Of a stretch of 64,000 nt of DNA, positions 48,453 to 56,507 are shown piece by piece. How positions within the stretch are numbered: the first letter of the stretch is position 1; each line of letters begins with the position of its first letter. Source of the DNA: Rubinisphaera italica (GTDB lineage: Bacteria; Planctomycetota; Planctomycetia; Planctomycetales; Planctomycetaceae); assembly GCF_007859715.1 (NCBI RefSeq), contig NZ_SJPG01000001.1:2754728-2818727 (forward strand). The letters run 5' to 3'. The notes beneath the pieces are model-generated. The model was not told where the DNA came from, searched no databases, and saw only the letters and a list, made by a program, of their open reading frames with translations. A program made the position numbers and the translations under genes.

Positions 48453-48794
48453 ATGTATAAGTTCACACTGTGCGCGATTGCAGTTTTAGGCTTCAGTTTG
48501 GTAAATAGCCAACCAGCACAAGCCAGCAACTGGCAGTTCGGTATTAGTGGCAACAATTACGGTTTCACGGTCGGTTCGTACAATCGTGGATATGGTTGTT
48601 CGCCATCTTATCGAGGCGGGAATTATGGTTATGGTTACGGGAACCGCAACTACGGATACGGCAACAGCTACAATTATGGTCGATCCTACAACAGCTATTA
48701 CCGTCAACCTCACTTGGATTACCATCCCGGTCACTATGATCGCCATGGAAACCATTTCCACTACCATCCCGGACATTACGATTTGCACCGGTAA
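48453..48794 (+). CDS. Secreted Gly/Tyr/His-rich small protein 2
   Basis: A 113-residue paralogue of the preceding protein: MYKFTLCAIAVLGFSLVNSQ signal, the same NWQFGISGNNYGFTVGSYNR block and a GYGYGNRNYGYGNS tail. It differs at the end, where a histidine-rich module YHPGHYD occurs twice, separated by RHGNHFH. Such His clusters could bind metal (inference). GGAGAAGGGG lies upstream of the ATG. The gene has an independent promoter-like region and terminator, so the pair arose by tandem duplication of whole transcription units. Confidence 0.86.
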   Translation: MYKFTLCAIAVLGFSLVNSQPAQASNWQFGISGNNYGFTVGSYNRGYGCSPSYRGGNYGYGYGNRNYGYGNSYNYGRSYNSYYRQPHLDYHPGHYDRHGNHFHYHPGHYDLHR

Positions 48795-48840
48795 GCCGGT
48801 CGCACATCAGGTTGTAATAACTTGCGATCTAACATGAATA

Positions 48841-48884
48841 CGCCAATGCAAGCGGTTAATTCCGAAATTGCATTGGCGTTTTTC
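48841..48884 (+). terminator. Terminator of small-protein gene 2
   Basis: Stem CGCCAATGCAA / TTGCATTGGCG with a loop of about 16 nt, followed by TTTTTC. It matches the terminator of gene 1 in stem sequence and in the AATTCCGA part of the loop. Confidence 0.88.
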
Positions 48885-48942
48885 ATTGCGTACATACCAT
48901 GTAACGATCAAGATAGACTGTAATCGAGACCACTGCTTCTGA

Positions 48943-49626
48943 ATGCCGTCCCCAATTCTGAAATTTCTACAGGACAATGCTGCAATGGAAGAGAACGATT
49001 CTTCACCCGGTTCCGTCAGTATTATGATCGATGCTCTCCAACAGGGAGAGACGGACGCGCAGGCTGATTTATGGAATCGATACTTCGAAAGGCTCGTCCC
49101 CCTCGCCCGGAAACGACTGGGAGCCGCCAATCGACGAGTCGCCGATGAGGAAGATGTCGCTCTGAGTGTCATGAATAATTTCATGAACGGAGCGGCACGC
49201 GGTCAATTTCCCGAACTGAACGATCGCGATGGACTGTGGGCACTTTTAATTGTGATGACTCAACGCAAAGTGACCGATCAGGTTCGGCATCAACTCGCCA
49301 AAAAACGCGGCGGAAAAGATGTACGTGGGGAATCGATTTTTATAAACCGAGTCGATGCTGGAGCCGCCCCCGGCTGGGATTTATTTCTCGGAGAAGATCC
49401 CACACCACAAACCCTGCTCGCACTCGACGAACAACATGCCCAATTGATGGACGAACTCGATGACGATGTGCTGCGAGAAGTCGCCCGATTGAAACTTGAA
49501 TCGTATTCCACTGAAGAGATTGCCGAAAAGCTTGGCGTGACAACCCGAACCGTCAAACGCAAAGCAGCCTTAATCCGCGAAAAATGGCTCGCCCATGCCG
49601 ATAAATCGTTCGATCAAAACTCGTAG
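48943..49626 (+). CDS. ECF-type RNA polymerase sigma factor
   Basis: A 227-residue sigma-70-family protein of the Sigma70_ECF (PF07638) type that is expanded in planctomycetes. Region 2 covers about residues 25-115 (ARKRLGAANRRVADEEDVALSV, GLWALLIVMTQRKVTDQVRH). Region 4 is the C-terminal helix-turn-helix (LKLESYSTEEIAEKLGVTTRTVKRKAALIREKW). No anti-sigma gene lies next to it; instead a Ser/Thr kinase gene converges on it, a partnership common for this group. Starts at ATG 48943 or 48985 (MEENDSS) are both possible. Confidence 0.92.
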   Translation: MPSPILKFLQDNAAMEENDSSPGSVSIMIDALQQGETDAQADLWNRYFERLVPLARKRLGAANRRVADEEDVALSVMNNFMNGAARGQFPELNDRDGLWALLIVMTQRKVTDQVRHQLAKKRGGKDVRGESIFINRVDAGAAPGWDLFLGEDPTPQTLLALDEQHAQLMDELDDDVLREVARLKLESYSTEEIAEKLGVTTRTVKRKAALIREKWLAHADKSFDQNS

Positions 49627-49657
49627 GTCAGGCAATTTTCGAACAATGAATCAAACC

Positions 49658-49728
49658 AATACAAGCACGAATCGCAAGCGAGTATGTTGATTTGATGGAC
49701 ACACTCGCTTGCGATTCGTGCTTGTATT
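49658..49728. terminator. Long perfect inverted repeat between sigma and kinase genes
   Basis: Two 26-bp arms (49658-49683 and 49703-49728) are exactly complementary; core CACGAATCGCAAGCGAGT, loop about 19 nt. The right arm touches the stop codon of the kinase gene. AAT/ATT ends make it symmetrical for convergent transcription. The stem is far longer than needed for termination. Confidence 0.8.
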
Positions 49729-52700
49729 TACATCGCAGGCCAGTTACCCGGCGAAAAGACCTGAAAGAATTTCTCGGGGGCGACAATCTGATGTTCGCTC
49801 ACATATTTTTTCGCGGCTTCGGATCCAATCTGACTGGCCTGAGCATTCCCGAGCCGTGCCAGGCGGTCGTAGCAGATCGCTTCATACATCACCAGTTTTT
49901 CCGAACGAAAACCAGCCAGCGATTTGGGCAGGTAGGTCATCGCATCGTTACGGCCAATCGTGACAGACAGACCAGCCATCAATAAATCAGCTTCGGCTGA
50001 GCAACAGCGAATCGATTCTTTTCTCAACTTGCTGATGTGCTTCTCGGCATCTGAGATTAATCCTTTTTTCTTCACCTCGGTAAAAGTGGCATCCTGTTGA
50101 TGCTTGGCAATGGTCGCAATCGCAGCCGAGGCTCGATGCAGACTATACGCATGACGCGACCAGTGGTGCCCTTGAAGTAACGCAGAACGGAACAGCTTTT
50201 CAATCTTGACCGTCGTTTCCCAGCACTCTTGATATTCCCCGCGATATCGCAATTCCCATAAGTACCTTAAGTAATAATTGAAATGCAGATTATTGAAATC
50301 ATTGAAATCGAGAAGCGTGGCCAACTCTTGCGTCCGTGATTGTGTTTGTGACAAATCATCACGAGCCATATCGAGAACGATTTCTGAGACGCCGCGGATC
50401 ATCAAATCGTGATAGGTCGTATCGCGTTTCGAGCGAGTAGCCGCATCAATGGTAGTCAGTTCGCGAATCCGATTGATGTTGCCGGAAAAGTTTGCGGAGA
50501 ACAGTGCGAACATTCGGCTCAAATCGGCCTCCCACCACGCTTCTGGACAATGATTCGTAAATCCCTCAGCCGCCTGCGTGCAGCGTTCAATTGCCCGGGA
50601 AAAATCGGACGTCAAATAATCGGTCGCTCCTTCACACATCTCGACAAAGGCATCGGTATAGCAGGATGCCAGATAATTTGGAGAGGCTCGCAAGTCTTCC
50701 AGTATTCGACGGGCAATTCGGATATCTTTTTGTTGCCCAGTCGCTGCAATCAGGCAGGCTCCATACGCAATTAATAGTGAAGACTCCATCAATTCAGGCG
50801 CCAGATTCGTTTCCCGCTCCCCAATATGCTGGAAGTAACAACCGCGAACCGGATCGAGAATACTCAAACTCTGTGCAGCAGCCCAGCAGGTTTTGATGCG
50901 TTGTTCTGCGAGCTTTGTGGTACGTCGATTTAATGCCGAGGCCCAGGGGCGGATTGGTTTCGTTCGTAAAATTCGTTCCCAGACAATTCCACGAACGACT
51001 TGTGGCATTGAATGGGGATAAGCCAGCTTCACATCTTTAAGCAGACTTTCCAGTAATTGATGAGCCTTACTGAGTCGCCCCACCTGAAAAAGTCGCATCA
51101 TTGAAAGCCGTCTTAATTCGAATTTGCGATCTTCTTCCACACTCGCAATTGCGGCTAACTCATAATATTGGGCAGCACGTTCTCCCTGTCCATCACTTGC
51201 ATAGGCTTCGCCAATTAAAGCCTGATAGTGTGATTGCAACTCCTGGTTGGTGCCTTCAGAGAGCTTCAAAATCCTTTCGTACAAATGAGCCGCCTGGTTA
51301 AAGGCGAGCTGTTTCAAAGCATCCTCGGCTGCCTTTTCATAATGTCTGATCGCTTCAATGAACATTCCTGCAGATTCGAAATGCTGCCCCAGAGTTTGCG
51401 AGTCTGCGCGTCCGATGTTCTCCAGCACGTTGACAAGAACCTGATGAATCTGCTGTCTGCGCTCGGATGAGACATCGGCGGTGACCGATTCCCGAATCCG
51501 GTCGTGGAAACATTCGACGAAATCATCCTGAGAAGTCCCGCTGGTACGAATCAGATTTTCATTGCGAAGTTGATCGAGTTCATTGCGAGTGACATTCGCA
51601 ATTTCGAGAATTTCAAGAATTGTGAGCGGTTGCCCACTGATCGCAATAAATTCCAAAACTCGCCGCAAGTCCTCATTTAATTTATGAACACGTTTGACGA
51701 TGACTTCATCAAGTGTCGTAAACTGACCACCTAGCGATTCTGTATGCCGGATCAGTTCCCGGATAAAATAGGGACTACCTCCTGCCTCTGCCGCAATTTG
51801 AATTGCGGTGGCATCATCCTGCTGACTTCCACTCAACAGACTACGAGCTAACTGCAGAGCATCTTCTTCTGTCAACTCAGACAGTGCGATTTCTGTAATG
51901 AGTTCCTTGCTTTGTTCGCTGCGTGTCTCTGGATCCAGCAACTGTTTCAAACAGGAACTCCGTTCACGTTCATCGCTACGATAGGTTGCGATCAGCAGAA
52001 CGGCAGGAGCATCATCGGCGTAAAACAATTCCTGTAGCAGACGGGCACTATCATGATCTCCCCACTGCAAATCGTCGATTGTCAAAACGACATTCTGTCG
52101 ATCCGCCATCGCCGACATTAACTCTTTGAGCGATTGGATCGCCCGGCGTCTCGATTCCTGAAAATCTGAAGGGGACCGATAACGTTTGACTTCATCAGCA
52201 ACAATCTGCACGCGTTGCAATACCGGAAACAATCTGGCTAAATCGCCGATATGCCGAGGCAACAGCAGCGACGCTTCCTCGGCTTTCATTTTATTCAAAT
52301 GCCGACTGAGCGAATCGATAATCCCATCGAACGCCTTATAAGGGACCGACTCCCGCTCGTAGCAGCGACTGTTCAAAACAATAACGTCGGCATTCGATGC
52401 GGAATATTGATGCAGAAATTCATCGACCAGTGAAGTTTTCCCTACCCCGGAAAGACCATGCACAAAAACGAGTCCAGGAATATTATCGTTCAGGCGAATT
52501 GCTGTCCGATGCAGGGCATTGATTTCCGCTTCTCGCCCAATCAGAACATGACGGGACTGCTGATTTGTATTCGGTTTGACTGGGGAATCAACAGAAATTG
52601 CCAGCCGTTCGCGGATTTCAGGAATGGTAGGCCGATCTTCAGGAATCCGTTCGAGCAGGTCGCAACAAAGCTGATTGAGATTTTCGGGAATTCCTTCAAC

Positions 52701-53753
52701 ATATTCTCTTGGTTCAGGGGCACCAAATGTTTGCTTCGCTTGCAGAATTGCCAGAGGCGATCCCTGAAAAGGCCGCATTCCCGTAAGAGTTTCGAACAGC
52801 ATCACTCCAATCGCATAACAATCGCTGGCTGGGCTGAACTGTTCTCTCGCCTGTTCTGGAGCCATGTAAGAAATTGTACCGGCTACTCCTAACTCAACAC
52901 TCTGCTGCCATTCTGGAAATTCAGATTGAATGGTCGAAACCAGTCCCAGATCAAGCACAACGACACGGTTCTCAGGAGTGACCATCACATTGCCCGGCTT
53001 GAGATCCCGATGCACAAAACCGTTTTCATGCATCGCTTCGAGCCCATCGAGCAACTGACCAAATAACTGTGGAATTCGCTCACTCAACAGGGGTTCAAAC
53101 GTGTTTGTATTAACTTTTGGGAAAGCCTGATTGAGCGTTACCCCAGTAATCAGCTCCATCGTGAAGAACCAGTAATCTTCGTCTGCAACGAGTTCTTTCA
53201 ATTTGATCAAATTGGGATGATTCAAACTGGCCAACGTGCGAAACTCACGCTTGAATCGATAGAGCGATCCCCCTTCCGGAAGTGTTAATAATTTGAGGGC
53301 ACAGTCTTCCTGATAGAATCGATCGTGAACTGCATAAACCTGACCAAATCCCCCCTGCCCTAACTTTTTGAGGATCTGAAATCGTTCTGTCCCTGCAAAA
53401 TCTTTCGGCTGGTTATCGACGACTTCAGGACTCTGAGTCAAACTGTGCATGCTGTTCGCAACAGCAGTTTCCTGTTCTCGGAAGACATCTTGAACAACTT
53501 TCGTAAAGTTCTGAAATCGGATCGCGTATTCAGTTCGTTCAGGAATTTCTCCCTGCCGTTGACGAAGTTCCAGTTCCAGTGCCAGAAGTTCCCACAGTAC
53601 CTGCGAATGATTTTCAGAGGCCAGATTATCGAGATACTTTTCGATCCGGGGATCACTTCCCGCCTGCCATTGCTCTTCAAACTGATCACAAAGCCTATCA
53701 ATCACCTGATTGACATCCAGCTTCGTTTCCTGATTGTCAGAAGATTTCGTCAT
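49728..53753 (-). CDS. Serine/threonine protein kinase fused to an AAA ATPase and helical-repeat region
   Basis: A 1341-residue cytoplasmic signalling protein. After a helical N-terminus (about 1-120) the kinase domain (about 128-385) has the glycine loop LGQGGFGQVYAVHD, lysine in CALKLL, catalytic loop HRDLKPGNVMVT, DLG in place of DFG, and APEQ. It is followed by an AAA_16/PknK-like ATPase (IGREAEINALHR, Walker A GLSGVGKTSL, Walker B TIDDLQWGD) and about 550 residues of TPR-like helices. The architecture resembles PknK/MalT-type sensor kinases that integrate effector binding. It converges on an ECF sigma gene, which may be its target or co-regulated (inference). No transmembrane segment is seen. 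Confidence 0.92.
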   Translation of the reverse strand: MTKSSDNQETKLDVNQVIDRLCDQFEEQWQAGSDPRIEKYLDNLASENHSQVLWELLALELELRQRQGEIPERTEYAIRFQNFTKVVQDVFREQETAVANSMHSLTQSPEVVDNQPKDFAGTERFQILKKLGQGGFGQVYAVHDRFYQEDCALKLLTLPEGGSLYRFKREFRTLASLNHPNLIKLKELVADEDYWFFTMELITGVTLNQAFPKVNTNTFEPLLSERIPQLFGQLLDGLEAMHENGFVHRDLKPGNVMVTPENRVVVLDLGLVSTIQSEFPEWQQSVELGVAGTISYMAPEQAREQFSPASDCYAIGVMLFETLTGMRPFQGSPLAILQAKQTFGAPEPREYVEGIPENLNQLCCDLLERIPEDRPTIPEIRERLAISVDSPVKPNTNQQSRHVLIGREAEINALHRTAIRLNDNIPGLVFVHGLSGVGKTSLVDEFLHQYSASNADVIVLNSRCYERESVPYKAFDGIIDSLSRHLNKMKAEEASLLLPRHIGDLARLFPVLQRVQIVADEVKRYRSPSDFQESRRRAIQSLKELMSAMADRQNVVLTIDDLQWGDHDSARLLQELFYADDAPAVLLIATYRSDERERSSCLKQLLDPETRSEQSKELITEIALSELTEEDALQLARSLLSGSQQDDATAIQIAAEAGGSPYFIRELIRHTESLGGQFTTLDEVIVKRVHKLNEDLRRVLEFIAISGQPLTILEILEIANVTRNELDQLRNENLIRTSGTSQDDFVECFHDRIRESVTADVSSERRQQIHQVLVNVLENIGRADSQTLGQHFESAGMFIEAIRHYEKAAEDALKQLAFNQAAHLYERILKLSEGTNQELQSHYQALIGEAYASDGQGERAAQYYELAAIASVEEDRKFELRRLSMMRLFQVGRLSKAHQLLESLLKDVKLAYPHSMPQVVRGIVWERILRTKPIRPWASALNRRTTKLAEQRIKTCWAAAQSLSILDPVRGCYFQHIGERETNLAPELMESSLLIAYGACLIAATGQQKDIRIARRILEDLRASPNYLASCYTDAFVEMCEGATDYLTSDFSRAIERCTQAAEGFTNHCPEAWWEADLSRMFALFSANFSGNINRIRELTTIDAATRSKRDTTYHDLMIRGVSEIVLDMARDDLSQTQSRTQELATLLDFNDFNNLHFNYYLRYLWELRYRGEYQECWETTVKIEKLFRSALLQGHHWSRHAYSLHRASAAIATIAKHQQDATFTEVKKKGLISDAEKHISKLRKESIRCCSAEADLLMAGLSVTIGRNDAMTYLPKSLAGFRSEKLVMYEAICYDRLARLGNAQASQIGSEAAKKYVSEHQIVAPEKFFQVFSPGNWPAM

Positions 53754-53954
53754 GATGCCGCAAAAATGTCAGGAGAATATTTGAACTGATATCAGAACAG
53801 AATGTCCGATTGTAATCCACAATCAAACATGAATTCCACACCATTGGACAACCGACGACCGGTGAGGAAACCTGAGTCGTGGACATTTCACTTCCAACAG
53901 GCTAGCTTGAAAGATGGAAGATCACTCAAAATCGTCGCTCGAAGGGTTTCTTTG

Positions 53955-55817
53955 ATGAATAAATTATATCATTCAATGCTTAAAACTTTACTTTTTACTT
54001 TTATTCTCTCTGCATTCACAACTGCTCAGGCCGACGATCCTCCTACGATGACACATGGCCCCATGCTCGGTCAGCCGAGTGATCATTCGATGAAAGTCTG
54101 GGCAAGAACTTCGCATCCGACTCCCTTCTCCATTCATTATGACTTATCGAAAGAGAATCTGGAACATACTGTTGAATCTCCCAAAACAGAATTTGCTCAC
54201 GATTTGACAGGCGTCGCTGAGTTGCAGGATCTGGAAGCAGATTCACGCTACTACTATCAGGTCTTCATTGAAGGCTCTCCTCAGGGAAGTATCAATTCTT
54301 TTCTGACGCTGCCCTCTGTCGAAGGATCTCGAAATGAGAAATACAATCCGAAGGGTTTGTTCAATTTTCGTTTTGAAGCCGGCTCGTGTGCCAATCAGAA
54401 TCCCCTGCATGGCATCGGTCACTCCCTGCCACTCTATCAAACGATGTTACGCGAACTTGCAGACGATATTAACTTTGGAATCATGAATGGAGACTGGCTG
54501 TACGAGGAACTAAGGGATACACCCGTCGAAACCTGGACAGCGAAGAATCGTTTGACAGAAGAGAAAACTCCTGACATCGTCAGGAATGCACCATCAATTG
54601 TCGGAGTATGGGAGAACTACAAACTCTATCAATCACGCGGTGTGCCTCTGGCTCAGTGGCATCGTCAGGTGCCGAGCGTTTTCACATTCGATGATCATGA
54701 ACTCGTCAACGACATCTGGGGCTGCGGTTCCGCTGGTCGACGACATCGCCGAACGGTGTTTCGCGACATTGGTATTCAAGCCTGGTTCGATTATCTCGGC
54801 TGGGCCAATCCGACTGTCTCCGATCAATCGGCTCACTTTGGAAAGGCTCAGTTCATCAAAGGGAGCAAACTGCTCAAAGATTCCAAAGCCGACTTCACTC
54901 ATCTACCACTCGATCAAATGGCAAACCTGCATGTCCATTGGGGCACGCCGAATGCCGGCGTGAACGACATCATCTATGATGACGACAGCGGCAATCCGAA
55001 TGCGCGCGTTTACGATATTGTCCGCGTTGTTGACAAGCACACTCTCGAACTCTCTCATGCAGCCGTCGCAGATGGTGAAGCGTCCTATTCCATCGGACGT
55101 CGCAGCTATGGCACCTTCCGTGTCTCTAACTGTCAGTTTTTTCTGCTCGATACAAAAACCTATCGTGAAATGCACGATGTGAAACAACCGGACAAACCGG
55201 GGCTGACGATGCTCGGCAAAGATCAACGGGAATGGTTACTGAAAGAAATGCGAACGAGTGATGCCGAGTTTTTCTTTGTCGTCTCCAGTGTCCCATTTAT
55301 GATTCCCCACAGTGGAGCCGGCGGTTTTGAGTTCGATGCTCTCAATAAAGAAGAAGCCTGGGTCGTGTTTCTTGAAGAACGTGAAATGCTGATCGATACC
55401 TGGGATGAAATTGGCAAACCGGTCTTTGTGATGACAGGCGATTTACACAACAGCTTCGCGATCCAAGTGACGGACAACGTCTGGGAGTTCTGCTGCGGTC
55501 CACACAACTCAGTGAACCACGTGCCTGAACTCGATGAAGCCGACCGACCAATCACCGGACATTTCCAGTCTGGTCCTCGTGCCTGCAACATTCGCTGGTC
55601 CAGCTACGTCCTCCCCGACCTGCCTCGCCTTGAGCGACTCTATCCCTACTACTGCGTCGTCCAGGTTAATAACGTCTTTAATATGCCTCAAAAAGTCGGC
55701 GGCAAACGACTTGTCGCCTACCCACATCCTCAGGTCATTTTCCAATACTATGAGGGACGGACAGGGAAGTTAGCGTATGCCGAGGCGATTTCCTTGCCAA
55801 GGAAGAATGAGGAATAG
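53955..55817 (+). CDS. PhoD-like alkaline phosphatase/phosphodiesterase
   Basis: A 620-residue secreted metallophosphatase. A signal peptide (MLKTLLFTFILSAFTTAQA) leads into a fibronectin-like PhoD_N domain (THGPMLGQPSDHSMKVWART), then the PhoD catalytic domain with FEAGSCANQN, MNGDWLYEE, FTFDDHELVNDIWG, LDTKTYREM and MTGDLHNS, which carry the metal ligands (Ca/Fe type in characterised PhoD). An insert (DDDSGNPNARVYDIVRVVDK...) interrupts the catalytic domain. It releases phosphate from organic esters outside the cytoplasm. The ATG at 53955 directly precedes the signal peptide. Confidence 0.88.
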   Translation: MNKLYHSMLKTLLFTFILSAFTTAQADDPPTMTHGPMLGQPSDHSMKVWARTSHPTPFSIHYDLSKENLEHTVESPKTEFAHDLTGVAELQDLEADSRYYYQVFIEGSPQGSINSFLTLPSVEGSRNEKYNPKGLFNFRFEAGSCANQNPLHGIGHSLPLYQTMLRELADDINFGIMNGDWLYEELRDTPVETWTAKNRLTEEKTPDIVRNAPSIVGVWENYKLYQSRGVPLAQWHRQVPSVFTFDDHELVNDIWGCGSAGRRHRRTVFRDIGIQAWFDYLGWANPTVSDQSAHFGKAQFIKGSKLLKDSKADFTHLPLDQMANLHVHWGTPNAGVNDIIYDDDSGNPNARVYDIVRVVDKHTLELSHAAVADGEASYSIGRRSYGTFRVSNCQFFLLDTKTYREMHDVKQPDKPGLTMLGKDQREWLLKEMRTSDAEFFFVVSSVPFMIPHSGAGGFEFDALNKEEAWVVFLEEREMLIDTWDEIGKPVFVMTGDLHNSFAIQVTDNVWEFCCGPHNSVNHVPELDEADRPITGHFQSGPRACNIRWSSYVLPDLPRLERLYPYYCVVQVNNVFNMPQKVGGKRLVAYPHPQVIFQYYEGRTGKLAYAEAISLPRKNEE

Positions 55818-55905
55818 CAGAAATTTTTGTAGTTCTTTGTTTAGCACAGAAACATTGTATGGATGGCACTTCATAGTGCGAAGTTATGTAAATGGAAGTA
55901 ACTTT

Positions 55906-55927
55906 TTGCCGCATTATGATGCGGCAA
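55906..55927. terminator. Hairpin downstream of the PhoD gene
   Basis: Nine-base perfect stem TTGCCGCAT / ATGCGGCAA with a 4-nt loop, about 90 bp after the PhoD stop. The T-run lies on the left, so as a plus-strand terminator it is weak. Confidence 0.4.
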
Positions 55928-55983
55928 ATAATCCACCTGATTTCGTAATAGCCGTCGACCGGAATATCCGAAGCGTTCTGCGA

Positions 55984-56004
55984 CTAGACCATTTTCAAAT
56001 GGTT
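55984..56004 (+). repeat. Truncated MITE left end
   Basis: CTAGACCATTTTCAAATGGT, identical to the left end of subfamily A, but the remainder is replaced by the repeat at 56009-56070. Confidence 0.65.
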
Positions 56005-56008
56005 TCAG

Positions 56009-56070
56009 CCCTGCTGTTTTCCACAACATTCTGGACTACTCTGCGCGAGTACTCGCCACTGAGTCGATAG
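56009..56070 (-). mobile_element. Putative IS 3'-end scrap, copy 1
   Basis: A 62-bp segment (CCCTGCTGTTTTCCACAACA ... GCGCGAGTACTCG) that recurs at 60486-60548 with about 75% identity. There it lies directly downstream of a transposase remnant, so both copies are likely the non-coding end of the same insertion sequence. Confidence 0.5.
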
Positions 56071-56507
56071 ATCGAGAGGTGTCATATTCACTTCTCAACT
56101 TCAATTTGCTTGCGAGTCTATGATTCTCAATTACCTACTATTTGCTAAGCCCGATCAATAACCTGCTCTTTTCACTTCAGGTCTCAAGGCACAGGCTTCT
56201 CACAAATCCGGCAACGTTGGGCCCGATTTATTTCCTGGCGGTCCTTCAAGCGGCAACTCTCGCCTCCACTATGGTCTTTTCGATCTGCTCAAACCGCCTT
56301 GCTCTCAAGCGATTTGAGCAATCCGCCATCGTATTTTCTTACCTCAATCTGATCGATTGATGTTGTTGCCACTTCATCAGGTGCCTCTCGAATCGGCGGC
56401 TGTTGATCTCGCTTCAAATGGGATCTCTTCGTACTGTATCCCAAGCAACTCTTTTATCAATATCAGATCAGTGCTCGTACAACGTACCATTCCTGAAAGA
56501 TTCTGAG

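Larger units (their letters stand above)
55818..56507. other. Decayed intergenic region with IS and MITE scraps
   Basis: Nearly 700 bp with no recognisable gene. It holds a hairpin at 55906-55927 (TTGCCGCAT / ATGCGGCAA), a truncated MITE end at 55984-56004 and a 62-bp sequence repeated at 60486. The open frames between 56140 and 56500 translate into nothing I recognise on either strand. Confidence 0.5.

Noticed and set aside
56142..56360. A 72-codon plus-strand frame in the decayed region
   Set aside because: The hydrophobic translation has no signal, ribosome binding site or family resemblance and lies in a region full of mobile-element scraps.
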